A stretch of 64,000 nt of DNA from assembly GCF_004944975.1 (NCBI RefSeq), contig NZ_SPQG01000002.1, positions 344,212-408,211 on the forward strand, read 5' to 3'. The DNA comes from Halorhabdus amylolytica. Lineage in GTDB: Archaea > Halobacteriota > Halobacteria > Halobacteriales > Haloarculaceae. Under the pieces are notes generated by a model. The model saw only the letters and a list, made by a program, of their open reading frames with translations. It made no database searches and was not told the DNA's origin. The translations under genes were made by a program, and so were the position numbers. This document shows, in pieces, positions 53,028 to 61,715 of this stretch (its first letter is position 1; every line of letters begins with the position of its first letter).

Positions 53028-54104
53028 TCAGGCCCGTCTGACGCGGATCCCGTCGGCAGCGACGTCCTCGATCGTCGCCTTCCATCCCCCGATAGTTATC
53101 GTTTCCTCGCCGGTGTCGATCGTCAGTCCGGCGGTGGTGGGGATGACCGCGTCGAAGTTCGCGGAAATCGGTCCTCCCATCTCGTACTCGACAATCTGGC
53201 CGGTCCAGGTGTCCGGACGGCGAGAGTGCGTTTCTCTGCCTTCGACTTCCGCGATCAGCGGTGTCCCGTCGTCGAGTTCTCCCTCGAGATCGACGATGAG
53301 CCGCCACGGGTCGAGATATTTCCGTGGCAGGCCATCGTCGGGTTCGATCTCCTCCGACCCGGTCCAGATCTGCTCGGCGTAGTGCTGGAAGAGCAACACC
53401 AGATTGTGTTCCTGGGTGATGATGTACGGCTGTGATTCAGCCTGGGGATGCTTGCTGTTGAAGATGCCGTACGATCGGTCGGCGAAGGCGAACGTATCGA
53501 TACTCGGTCGGTGACGAACGGCCAGTCCGTCGGGGAACGTCGGTCCGATCACTCCTGGTCTCGGGTCGGCCTCACGGGCCTCCTCACCGTCCACGATCAG
53601 CCTGACACTCACGCCTCGCCGCACGGCGTCGGCCACCTCATCGATGACCTCGTCGTAGAGGTCGACCGGCAGTGCCATCGTCAGCCACCACTCGGCGTCC
53701 TCGATGGCCCGGCGGATGTGCCGGAGCGCCGACTCCCGGAGGTTGACGATGGTGATGAATTCGCCCGAGGATCGTTGGTGTTTGTGAAACTGGTCGAGTG
53801 ACGAGGCGATCGAGTGAACCCGGGTACTGAAGGACTCGATGCGGCGTTCTTTGAATCGTTCGAGGACCGCTTCGGGGGGTGGAGCCTGGACTACCTTGCC
53901 GGTGCTCTGCTCTTGAACCTCGATCAAACCCATCTCCTGGAGCTCGTCGATGACGTCGTAGATGCGGGGCTGGGGCACGTCCGAGGCGTCACACAGTTCG
54001 TTCGGCGTCGCCGTGCCGAGACTCACTGCGGCGATGTAGGCCAGCGACTGGTACTTCGTCAGCCCCACTTCCTGGAGTTCGTCCACCAACTGGTTCTCGT
54101 CCAT
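53028..54104 (-). CDS. TrmB-family sugar-sensing transcriptional regulator
   Basis: 358 residues from MDENQLVDELQEVGLTKYQ. The N-terminal winged helix (residues ~1-75, TPNELCDASDVPQPRIYDVIDELQEMGLIEV) is followed by a coiled linker. A phospholipase-D-like middle domain (FITIVNLRESALRHIRRAIEDAEWWLTMALP) and a C-terminal beta domain, the TrmB effector module, complete it. It likely senses a sugar of this pathway. A second ATG six codons earlier (54122) overlaps the upstream stop. Best candidate to bind the palindrome at 55122-55141. Confidence 0.9.
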   Translation of the reverse strand: MDENQLVDELQEVGLTKYQSLAYIAAVSLGTATPNELCDASDVPQPRIYDVIDELQEMGLIEVQEQSTGKVVQAPPPEAVLERFKERRIESFSTRVHSIASSLDQFHKHQRSSGEFITIVNLRESALRHIRRAIEDAEWWLTMALPVDLYDEVIDEVADAVRRGVSVRLIVDGEEAREADPRPGVIGPTFPDGLAVRHRPSIDTFAFADRSYGIFNSKHPQAESQPYIITQEHNLVLLFQHYAEQIWTGSEEIEPDDGLPRKYLDPWRLIVDLEGELDDGTPLIAEVEGRETHSRRPDTWTGQIVEYEMGGPISANFDAVIPTTAGLTIDTGEETITIGGWKATIEDVAADGIRVRRA

Positions 54105-54114
54105 GGCTCCCGCG

Positions 54115-55083
54115 TTATCCATGCTGATCGCCCGCGTTCACGGTCTGTCCTGTCTCGGGGTCGACGCGTTGCCGGCGGAGTTCGAAACTCCCGTCCTCTC
54201 TGGCCACCTCGGCGAACATCTCCCACCCGTCCTCGGACGAAAGTATATCCACGTATCGACAGGTTTCGAAAGTGTCGACACCGATCCGGGCGTCGCCAGC
54301 GGATGCCTGGTATACAGGACCATCCGGTGTCGTATCGACGAATTCCTCCAGATCAGACGAGACGGCGAGTCCTGTCCGGAGGTTCCACGTGCGCCCTTCG
54401 TCGGTCAGCCCGCTTCCGTCGTAGAAGACGAGCCAGACCGGCGCGTCGGGGGCGGGGATGACACACGAGACACGCGTGTGATGGTCGTGCCAGTACCCAC
54501 GTTCGAGGATCGGATTGTTCGGACTCCGTTGCCACGTCTCGCCGTCGACGCTCGTCGCCAGATGACCCTGCTCGGATCGGGTGTCATTGCCGGAGTAGAA
54601 CATGTAGTAGCGACCCCCGACCGTGAGAACGTACGGATCCTTGACGGTGGCACGGTCGCTCCCCCCGGCCTTCGGGCGGAGAACGTCGTGTGCCGTCGAC
54701 GGATCGAACGCCTCCGGGGAGGGGACGTCACCGAGCTTCTGTATCGTCCACTGGTTGGCACCGTGATCGACTGGCAAGTACAGCTTGAGACGACCCGTGT
54801 CGGGATCGGTCACCAGTGCAGGCCGCTCGATACTCACCACGTCTAGATCCTCGGCGGTGATCGAAGTGACCGGCTCGTACTCGGCCCGCCCCGTTCGACG
54901 ATATATGGTCACTTTTCGTCCCCGTGCGTCCGGCACCCGATCGCGCACTCCCAGGTACGTCTCCCCGCCGTGTCTGTGTACACACGGTGCCCCTGCCCAA
55001 TTCCCCTCTCCAGTCTCCCCGGGTTCGAGTACCGTTTCCGCACTCGATGGGTCGAACCCGGGTGGTGTTGCATATCCCGTCAT
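54115..55083 (-). CDS. Five-bladed beta-propeller glycosidase (GH43/GH130-like)
   Basis: 322 residues from ATG 55083 (MTGYATPPGFDPSSAETVL). The repeated blade pattern YLGVRDRVPDARGRKVTIYRR, KDPYVLTVGGRYYMFYSGND and RTWNLRTGLAVSSDLEEFV is typical of the GH32/43/62/68/117/130 propeller group. An Asp in KDPYV and Glu/Asp in other blades could be catalytic, but the exact family cannot be fixed by eye. No signal peptide. Its TATA box overlaps CTATAC at 55110-55115; the gene precedes TrmB in one unit. Confidence 0.78.
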   Translation of the reverse strand: MTGYATPPGFDPSSAETVLEPGETGEGNWAGAPCVHRHGGETYLGVRDRVPDARGRKVTIYRRTGRAEYEPVTSITAEDLDVVSIERPALVTDPDTGRLKLYLPVDHGANQWTIQKLGDVPSPEAFDPSTAHDVLRPKAGGSDRATVKDPYVLTVGGRYYMFYSGNDTRSEQGHLATSVDGETWQRSPNNPILERGYWHDHHTRVSCVIPAPDAPVWLVFYDGSGLTDEGRTWNLRTGLAVSSDLEEFVDTTPDGPVYQASAGDARIGVDTFETCRYVDILSSEDGWEMFAEVAREDGSFELRRQRVDPETGQTVNAGDQHG

Positions 55084-55121
55084 CACTTGCCGTAACGGCC
55101 CGGGGCCCCGTATAGTTTTCC

Positions 55122-55141
55122 AACAACTCTCAGTAGTTGTT
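55122..55141. promoter_or_regulatory. Operator candidate AACAACT-N6-AGTTGTT
   Basis: Perfect 7-6-7 inverted repeat in the divergent promoter between the propeller-glycosidase/TrmB unit and the ABC importer. It lies just upstream of both TATA boxes (minus CTATAC at 55110-55115; plus AAGTATTATA at 55154-55163). A dimeric regulator bound here could control both sides; TrmB next door is the natural candidate. Confidence 0.6.
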
Positions 55142-55153
55142 CTCCCCAAACCT

Positions 55154-55163
55154 TAAGTATTAT
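55154..55163 (+). promoter_or_regulatory. TATA box of the ABC importer operon
   Basis: AAGTATTATA, about 23-27 bases before the ATG at 55181, giving a leaderless operon mRNA. Confidence 0.6.
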
Positions 55164-55180
55164 ACAGGCAAGAAACAGTC

Positions 55181-57037
55181 ATGCCGCGAGACAACAAACG
55201 GCATGAATTTCCGGAAATCGAACGGCGCGAGTTGCTTCGCAACCTCGGTTTCGGTGCGACTGCCGTGGTAACGGCCGGGCTTGCGGGGTGTGGGAGTGGA
55301 GACACGACGGAGTCACAGCCAGCCGACGACGAGGGTGGGGGAACAGGGACAACTGATGGGGAAAGTCAGGGCACCACTGCACAGCAAGGGGGAACATTCC
55401 TCGACGACACCTGGAACGTTCCCACGGATCGGGTCCCGGAGAACGTTCACTGGAACGACTACAACGCGACGAACGTCGCCGGAGCGACGCGGAACTGGGT
55501 CCAGGAGTACATGATCGGGTATCGGCAGGCCGACGCGACGTACGTGCCCTCTCCGGTCTTCGAAGACCTGACTGTCGACGGGACGACGATGACCATCACC
55601 GTCGACGACAGCGTCACCTGGCACGACGGCGATCCGCTCACTGCCGAGGACGTGACAACCCAGGTCAAGATGGACATCTACATGCAACAACCCCCGGCCG
55701 ACGTCATCGAGAGCGTCGAGACGGTGAGCGATACGGAGACCGAGATCACGCTCTCGACCCAGAACCGTGAGATCGCTCTCGGCGCCTACGCCGGGCGGCG
55801 ATTCCACACGAAAGCCGATGTTTTCGGTGAGTTCGTCCAGCGCTTCGAGGAAGCCGGTTCCGACAGCGCCCGGGACGACGTCAGAGCCGACGTCGCCGAG
55901 TTCGAGGACGAGGCGACCGGGTTGGGTCCGTTCCGGATCACCGAAGCCACGACACGGCACTTCTACGGGGAGGCCCACGACGGTCATCCGGCATACGACG
56001 CGATCGAGGGACTCTCCCTCGAAGTGACACAGACGACCGGCAATCAAGGCATTCTCCAGATGGGGATTACCGGGAACATCGACTACATCGGGCCGGTCGT
56101 GCTCTCGGAGAGTGCCTTAGAGCAGTTGCCCGAGCAGTATCAGATCAATCCGATCGGCAATCTCAACGGCCACGGACTGTTCTGGAACCACGAGAACAAA
56201 CACATCCAGCGGCCGGCTTTCAGGAAGGCGATCGCGTACGTCGCAGATCGGAGACGGATCGCCCAGAACGCAGCCAGTCTCAACTTCAAGGCGCCGGTCG
56301 GAAAGCCGACCGGCATCCCAGGCATCAACCAGGATGTCCCACAGAGTTGGTTGGGTGACAACTACGAGGCCTTCACCGCCTACGAGACGAACACCGACAT
56401 GGCCACGCAGGTCCTCGAGAACGCGGGCTACTCGAAGAGCGGTGGGACCTGGCAGGGACCGGACGGCGAGACGGTGTCCCTCGAACTGGTTTACCCCGGT
56501 GGCTGGACCGACTGGGTGAACGCGGGACAGACACTCAATTCCCAGCTACAGAACTTCGGATTCGAGACGGAACTTCGTACGGTCGACGCGCCGACCTGGA
56601 ACGGCCAGACGCGACCCAACGGAGAGTTCGACATCACGCCACAGTGGTGGGGTGGCGCCCGTCCGCACCCGTTTTTCGGGTTCCGTGCCCTCACACAGAG
56701 TTCCCAGGCTGGCGACGCGAGCGTCCCGGACTCATTCGAGGTGCCGATGCCAGTCGGGGACCCGGAAGGATCGATGGAGGAGATCAACATCACGGAGCGA
56801 ACGAAGGAACTCCCACAGTTATCGGGCGAGGAAGCCACACAGACGGTCGTCGAGATCGCCTGGGCGGTCAACCAGGCTCTCCCGGTCCTCCCCATCATGG
56901 AGAAGATCGGTGCCGTGTGGTACGCCACGAACGACTGGAATGTCCCCTCCGCCGACGACGACTGGATGACGGTCAACCCGCCGACGCACCTCGCCTGGCC
57001 GTTCCACGAGGGACAGATCACCCCGCAGCGAGAATGA
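55181..57037 (+). CDS. ABC importer substrate-binding lipoprotein (family 5, oligopeptide/oligosaccharide type)
   Basis: 618 residues. The signal ERRELLRNLGFGATAVVTAGLAGC is a twin-arginine lipoprotein signal with Cys37. A Gly/Thr/Asp-rich spacer follows (~38-70), then the family 5 binding fold (TITVDDSVTWHDGDPLTAEDV; LNGHGLFWNHENKHIQRPAFRKAIAYVADR). In archaea such DppA-like proteins often bind oligosaccharides. Given the mannosidase and sulfatases around it, a (sulfated) oligosaccharide is the likely ligand. First gene of the operon. Confidence 0.92.
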   Translation: MPRDNKRHEFPEIERRELLRNLGFGATAVVTAGLAGCGSGDTTESQPADDEGGGTGTTDGESQGTTAQQGGTFLDDTWNVPTDRVPENVHWNDYNATNVAGATRNWVQEYMIGYRQADATYVPSPVFEDLTVDGTTMTITVDDSVTWHDGDPLTAEDVTTQVKMDIYMQQPPADVIESVETVSDTETEITLSTQNREIALGAYAGRRFHTKADVFGEFVQRFEEAGSDSARDDVRADVAEFEDEATGLGPFRITEATTRHFYGEAHDGHPAYDAIEGLSLEVTQTTGNQGILQMGITGNIDYIGPVVLSESALEQLPEQYQINPIGNLNGHGLFWNHENKHIQRPAFRKAIAYVADRRRIAQNAASLNFKAPVGKPTGIPGINQDVPQSWLGDNYEAFTAYETNTDMATQVLENAGYSKSGGTWQGPDGETVSLELVYPGGWTDWVNAGQTLNSQLQNFGFETELRTVDAPTWNGQTRPNGEFDITPQWWGGARPHPFFGFRALTQSSQAGDASVPDSFEVPMPVGDPEGSMEEINITERTKELPQLSGEEATQTVVEIAWAVNQALPVLPIMEKIGAVWYATNDWNVPSADDDWMTVNPPTHLAWPFHEGQITPQRE

Positions 57038-57077
57038 TCTCCCCTAGTTGCCTTCGGGCGGATGACGCCGGCCCCCG

Positions 57078-57182
57078 AACCGAGCATGAGTACACAGTTC
57101 GACGCTGGAGCCGTAGCGCCGGAGCCAGTACCTGAACGCCGCGCTCCCAAACCGAGCATGAGTACACAGTTCGACGCTGGAG
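57078..57182 (+). repeat. 33-bp direct repeat with 72-bp period before the first permease
   Basis: An identical 33-bp block lies at 57078-57110 and 57150-57182. Each holds an ATG (ATGAGTACACAG...) and ends in CTGGAG. In the second copy that end becomes the GGAGGT ribosome site of the permease. It looks like a duplication of a translation-start region. Confidence 0.8.
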
Positions 57183-57190
57183 GTCCGTGA
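57086..57190 (+). CDS. 34-residue peptide ORF made from the direct repeat
   Basis: Reads MSTQFDAGAVAPEPVPE... and ends ...MSTQFDAGGP. The motif MSTQFDAG occurs twice, at residues 1-8 and again near the end, because of the 33-bp repeat. Its TGA overlaps the permease ATG (TGATG). Whether it is translated is unknown; it might couple translation from the binding-protein gene to the permease. No family match. Confidence 0.3.
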   Translation: MSTQFDAGAVAPEPVPERRAPKPSMSTQFDAGGP

Positions 57191-58197
57191 TGCACTGGCT
57201 TATCAACCGACTGGGGAGAGCGATCTTGACCATCGTCGGGACTGTTTCGCTCTCGTTTGTCATGATCCGACTGATTCCGGGTGGGCCACTGGATTACCTC
57301 CGTGGACAGATTCGGAACCAGAATCCGGGGATGTCCAGCGACGCGATCGACGCTCTCGTCGAGGCACAAGCCGCAATAAACCCCGATCAGAGTATCGTCG
57401 AACAGTACGTTTCATACATGAGTTCTGTCTTCCAGGGAGACCTCGGGACGTCGACGTGGTACGGGGACCCAGTGAACCAGATCCTGATCGAGGCACTGCC
57501 CTGGACGCTGTTCGTGATGGCGCTGTCGCTGCTGTTCACGTTCGCGATCGGCATCGGTCTCGGTGCCGTCATGGCCTACAAGGAGGGAAGTCGTTTCGAT
57601 TACACGTTCTCCTCTGTGTCGATCTTCTTCAATTCCATCCCGTACTACGTTCTCGGCGTGCTGTTTCTGTTCGTCCTGAGCTATCAGATGGACCTCTTCC
57701 CGACCGGCGGACGGTCGAGTGACGCCGTCCCTGTCGGGTTTTCGGTCGCGTTCCTCCTCGACGCGCTCTATCACGCGGCCCTGCCCGTCCTGTCGTTTGT
57801 CCTCACGCGCTTTGGCTTCCAGGCGCTGGCGATGCGGGGCAACAGCATCAACGTCCTCGGCGAGAACTACCTCCGAGCCGCGAAAATACGGGGCCTCCCG
57901 GGCAGACGGATCGCGTTCCAGTACGTCGGTCGGAACGCGGTCCTCCCGCTTTACACTACGTTGATGATCTCGATCGGGACGATGTTCGGCGGCGCCGTCA
58001 TCTTGGAGGAGATCTTCGCCTATCCGGGCATCGGGTACTACATGTTCCAGGCGATCGATGCCCGGGACTACCCCCTCATGATGGGGGCGTTCATCATCAT
58101 CACGACGGCCATCGTCGCCGCGATCCTGTTCGCCGATCTCACCTACGGGCTGATCGATCCCCGGGCCAGTGGAGGTGAGACCCGTGAAACGTATTGA
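57190..58197 (+). CDS. ABC importer permease 1 (DppB/OppB type)
   Basis: 335 residues, six membrane spans, starting MHWLINRLGRAILTIVGTVSLSFVMIRLIPGGPLDYL, the DppB N terminus. The permease coupling motif is in NYLRAAKIRGLPGRRIAFQYVGRNAVLP (EAA loop). An ATG at 57190 follows a GGAGGT site by five bases; the GTG one codon earlier is an alternative. Its end overlaps the second permease by 14 bases. Confidence 0.92.
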   Translation: MHWLINRLGRAILTIVGTVSLSFVMIRLIPGGPLDYLRGQIRNQNPGMSSDAIDALVEAQAAINPDQSIVEQYVSYMSSVFQGDLGTSTWYGDPVNQILIEALPWTLFVMALSLLFTFAIGIGLGAVMAYKEGSRFDYTFSSVSIFFNSIPYYVLGVLFLFVLSYQMDLFPTGGRSSDAVPVGFSVAFLLDALYHAALPVLSFVLTRFGFQALAMRGNSINVLGENYLRAAKIRGLPGRRIAFQYVGRNAVLPLYTTLMISIGTMFGGAVILEEIFAYPGIGYYMFQAIDARDYPLMMGAFIIITTAIVAAILFADLTYGLIDPRASGGETRETY

Positions 58198-59245
58198 CGG
58201 CGACGACCACGACGCTGTCCCTCGAGACGATGGTTCCGCGCTGTCAGACGGGGGACAACGAGTGGACGCCGATTCGCCGTTCCGTGCCTACGAGGTAGAA
58301 CGCAGGACACGGAGACAGCGATGGGCCTACAAGTGGGACCTCTACGTCGCCTCGCCACTCCGGGTCGTCTGGAGCGACTGGCGGACGCGCGTCGGCGTCC
58401 TCATCGTCGTCTTCTACCTCCTGATGGGGACGGTTGGCGTCGTCCTCGTCCCCCCTCCCGAGACGAACCAGGGGGCGCTCCACACCCAGCCCTTCCAGAC
58501 GATGGCCCACCCCCTCGGCACCGACGGTCTCGGACAGGACATGATCAGCCTGATTGTCCACGCGACGCCGCCGATGCTGGAGATGATGCTCTCCGGTGGC
58601 GTCTTCGCCACGGGCGTCGCCACCGTTCTGGGGACGCTCGCCGGCTATCGAGCCGGTCGGATCGACAGCGTCCTGACGACTGTCATGGACATGGCCACGG
58701 CCATCCCGGGCCTCCCGCTGGCGATCGTGGTCGCCACAATCCTCCAGCCGGAATCCCCCTGGGTCGTGGGTATCGTGCTGACGATCAATGTATGGGCCGG
58801 ACTCGGGAGGTCGATCCGCTCACAGGTACTGACACTCCGCGAATCCGATTACGTCGAAGCGTCGCGCACGATGCGGATTCGGACGCCCAACATCATCGCC
58901 AGGGACATCGTTCCGAACATCATGCCCTACATCACGATCAACTTCGTCAACGCCGGCCGTATCGTCATCTTCAGCTCCGTGGCGCTGTACTTCCTGGGCG
59001 TTCTGCCGTTCACAAACACCCACTGGGGCGTGACGATGAACCGCGCCTACCGCAATTCCGGCGCGCTGTACTCGCTGGGTGCGTCCTATACGCTCCTCAT
59101 TCCGATGATCGCCATCATCGTCCTTTCACTGGGGCTCGTCCTCCTCTCCCAGGGGGCGGATCGGATCTTCAATCCCCGGGTGCGGGCGCGACGGTCGAAG
59201 ACCATTTCCGACTCCGAAGATCCCGGCACGGGAGGTGCGCGATAG
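58184..59245 (+). CDS. ABC importer permease 2 (DppC/OppC type)
   Basis: 353 residues from GTG 58184 with GGAGGTGA six bases upstream, chosen over an in-frame GTG five codons earlier. A long polar N terminus (~60 residues) precedes six membrane spans. DppC marks include HPLGTDGLGQDMISLIVHATPP and the EAA loop YVEASRTMRIRTPNIIARDIVPNIMPY. Works with permease 1 and the two ATPases as the importer core. Confidence 0.92.
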   Translation: MKRIDGDDHDAVPRDDGSALSDGGQRVDADSPFRAYEVERRTRRQRWAYKWDLYVASPLRVVWSDWRTRVGVLIVVFYLLMGTVGVVLVPPPETNQGALHTQPFQTMAHPLGTDGLGQDMISLIVHATPPMLEMMLSGGVFATGVATVLGTLAGYRAGRIDSVLTTVMDMATAIPGLPLAIVVATILQPESPWVVGIVLTINVWAGLGRSIRSQVLTLRESDYVEASRTMRIRTPNIIARDIVPNIMPYITINFVNAGRIVIFSSVALYFLGVLPFTNTHWGVTMNRAYRNSGALYSLGASYTLLIPMIAIIVLSLGLVLLSQGADRIFNPRVRARRSKTISDSEDPGTGGAR

Positions 59246-60331
59246 ATGTCCCCAGGGAAAGACGTGGTCCTCGACGTCGAAGGCGCACGCGTCCAGTTCG
59301 AGATGGATCGCGGCGTGGCACGCGTCCTCGACGACGTCGATCTCTCGGTCTCTCGCGAGGAGATATTCGGGATCGTCGGCGAGTCGGGCTCGGGCAAGTC
59401 GATGCTCGCCGCATCGATGCTGGACGCTGTCGAGGATCCGGGGGTCCTCTCGGGGTCGATCACGTACTATCCTTCCCCGGACGAACCCGTAGACATACTC
59501 GAACTCTCCGCGGAAGAACTCCGCCAACTCCGCTGGGAGGAGATCGCGATGGTGTTCCAGGGGGCACTGGACTCGTTCAACCCCACGTTGCGGATCGGCC
59601 AGCACTTCCAGGAGACCCTGTCGGCCCACAACGTCGACCGCCAGTCAGGGATGGAACGCGCACGCGAGTTGCTCTCGGACCTGTATCTCGAACCTGAGCA
59701 GGTGCTCGCGAGCCATCCCCACGAACTCAGCGGCGGCATGCGACAGCGTGCCCTCATCGCACTCGCGCTCCTGTTGGAACCGGAAGTCCTCGTCATGGAC
59801 GAACCGACGGGCGCACTCGACTTGCTCATGCAGCGTTCGATCCTCAGCCTGATAAAGAAACTCCAGCGGAAGTACAATCTCACCATCGTGTTCATCTCCC
59901 ACGACCTGCCGCTGGTCGCCAACCTCGCCGATCGCATCGGCGTGATGTACGCGTTCGACCTCGTCGAAGTCGGCACGGCAGAGGATGTCGTCGAAGGAGC
60001 CAGACATCCCTACACCCGAGCGTTACTCAAGGCCGTCCCCAATCTGGAGACGCCCTACGCGGAGATGCAACCGATCGCAGGGAGGGCCCCCGATCCGGTC
60101 AGCGTCCCGAAGGGGTGTTCCTACGCCGAACGGTGTCCGCTCGCGGACGACCAGTGTTTAGACGTCCATCCACCGTACGACGATCTGACCGACGAACATC
60201 GCGTCGCGTGTTATTATCCCGAGGAGGCGCCGGCGGCCATCCCGCTCCCGTTCGAGGATCAGTCGGTGGAGAGGCCCGACGATCCGCCCGAGGCTGCCGG
60301 GGCTGCCCCCGGCAAGGAGGGATCCCGATGA
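59246..60331 (+). CDS. ABC importer ATPase 1 (DppD/OppD type)
   Basis: 361 residues. Walker A GESGSGKS, signature LSGGMRQRALIA, Walker B LVMDEPTGALD and the C-terminal oligopeptide-ABC extension with cysteines (KGCSYAERCPLADDQCLDVHPP) that may bind an iron-sulfur cluster. ATG follows the permease stop directly (TAG-ATG), with GGAGGTG upstream. Provides energy for import with ATPase 2. Confidence 0.93.
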   Translation: MSPGKDVVLDVEGARVQFEMDRGVARVLDDVDLSVSREEIFGIVGESGSGKSMLAASMLDAVEDPGVLSGSITYYPSPDEPVDILELSAEELRQLRWEEIAMVFQGALDSFNPTLRIGQHFQETLSAHNVDRQSGMERARELLSDLYLEPEQVLASHPHELSGGMRQRALIALALLLEPEVLVMDEPTGALDLLMQRSILSLIKKLQRKYNLTIVFISHDLPLVANLADRIGVMYAFDLVEVGTAEDVVEGARHPYTRALLKAVPNLETPYAEMQPIAGRAPDPVSVPKGCSYAERCPLADDQCLDVHPPYDDLTDEHRVACYYPEEAPAAIPLPFEDQSVERPDDPPEAAGAAPGKEGSR

Positions 60332-61428
60332 GTGGCAACGACAGTGTGGTCTCCCTGCGGGACGTCGACGTTCATTTCGAGAACCGTCGCGGGATGCTCG
60401 ATCTCTTCGGCGAACCCGAGACTGTCCATGCCGTCGACGACATCACGCTCGACATTCCAGAGAACGATGTCGTCGCGGTGATCGGGGAATCGGGCTGCGG
60501 GAAGACGACGCTCGGGAAGACGGCCCTCGGGCTGCAACGGCCGACGAACGGGACCGTTTCCTTCCGTGGCCAGGACGTCTGGGAGGCCAGAGACGGGGCG
60601 GACGACGTCGATATCCCGTACGACGACATCCGTCGGGCACTCCAGATCATCCACCAGGATCCAGGCAGTTCGCTGAATCCCAACCAGACGGTGATGGCGA
60701 CGCTCCTCCAGCCGCTGAAACGCTGGAAACCGGATCTCTCCCGTCAGGAGAAGGAGGCCCGCATCCTCGGGATGCTCCAGGAGGTCGGGATGACACCCGC
60801 AGAGGACTACGCCTACCGGTTCCCTCATCAGCTCTCGGGAGGCGAACAGCAGCGGACCGCTCTCGTCCGCGCCCTCCTCATGGAACCGGACCTCATCCTG
60901 GCCGACGAAGCGGTCTCGGCGCTTGACGTCTCGCTGCGCGTCGAGATGATGGACCTCATGCTGGAACTCCAGGAGCAGTTCGACACCTCGTTCCTTTTCA
61001 TCTCCCACAACCTCTCAAACGCCAGATACCTGGCCGGACAGGCGGACGGACGACTCGCTATCATGTACCTGGGCGAGATCGTCGAAATAGGCCCCTGCGA
61101 GGAGGTCCTTGCGGATCCACACCATCCCTACACGAAAGTGCTGAAGTGGGCCACCCCCGACCTCGAAGTCAAACACGGCGACATCGAGGATCCGCCGGTT
61201 CGCGGCGTCGACATTCCCGATCCGACGAATCCACCCTCGGGCTGTCGGTTCCACACGCGATGTCCGGAAGCACGTGACCACTGTGTTCGGACGTCGGTCC
61301 CGTCCATCGACGTGGGTGAGGATCGGAACGTCGCGTGTTTCCGTGCCGACGAGGACAGCGAGTACTGGGACACTCACCCACTCCCCGATGAGACCGCAGG
61401 CGATACCGGGGGTGAAGAGACCACATGA
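60328..61428 (+). CDS. ABC importer ATPase 2 (DppF/OppF type)
   Basis: 366 residues from MSGNDSVVSLRDVDVHFENRRGMLDLFGEPETVHAVDDITLDIP. Walker A GESGCGKTT, signature LSGGEQQRTALV, Walker B LILADEAVSALD, switch His in ISHN. The C-terminal Cys extension CRFHTRCPEARDHC pairs with that of ATPase 1. ATG overlaps the previous stop (ATGA), with an AAGGAGGGA site upstream. The much longer open frame before it is a shadow. Last importer gene. Confidence 0.93.
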   Translation: MSGNDSVVSLRDVDVHFENRRGMLDLFGEPETVHAVDDITLDIPENDVVAVIGESGCGKTTLGKTALGLQRPTNGTVSFRGQDVWEARDGADDVDIPYDDIRRALQIIHQDPGSSLNPNQTVMATLLQPLKRWKPDLSRQEKEARILGMLQEVGMTPAEDYAYRFPHQLSGGEQQRTALVRALLMEPDLILADEAVSALDVSLRVEMMDLMLELQEQFDTSFLFISHNLSNARYLAGQADGRLAIMYLGEIVEIGPCEEVLADPHHPYTKVLKWATPDLEVKHGDIEDPPVRGVDIPDPTNPPSGCRFHTRCPEARDHCVRTSVPSIDVGEDRNVACFRADEDSEYWDTHPLPDETAGDTGGEETT

Positions 61429-61472
61429 ACGTCCCCGATACCGCTTCGAAACTCCGTCGAGTAAGCCGACGC

Positions 61473-61715
61473 TCAGGTTTCGTCCTGGAATCGATTGCAC
61501 ACGTGGAGTACGGAACCGGAGCCGACAAGTACGATCCCGCTGATGACGGCGTCGATCAGGGCGATGACGTTCGACGCTTCGGAGATGTCTGCGAAGGCGA
61601 AGATGAGCAGCGAGACAACGAACAGCGCGCCGGAAAAGACGAAAACGATCGTGACGGTCGGACGCCGTTCGCAGACCCGCTCCAGCAACCGTTCTCGAAA
61701 GCCTTGCTCCTCCAT
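61473..61715 (-). CDS. Small two-span membrane protein, function unknown
   Basis: 80 residues: a basic/acidic N terminus (MEEQGFRERLLERVCERRP) and two hydrophobic helices (VTIVFVFSGALFVVSLLIFAFA and VIALIDAVISGIVLVGSGSVLHV). Codon use is typical of haloarchaeal coding, whereas the plus-strand frame across the same bases is atypical. It runs against the direction of the surrounding operon. No known family. Confidence 0.6.
   Translation of the reverse strand: MEEQGFRERLLERVCERRPTVTIVFVFSGALFVVSLLIFAFADISEASNVIALIDAVISGIVLVGSGSVLHVCNRFQDET

Noticed and set aside
58321-59697. 458-codon Arg/Pro-rich plus-strand frame
   Set aside because: Crosses the permease 2 and ATPase 1 genes in the wrong frame.
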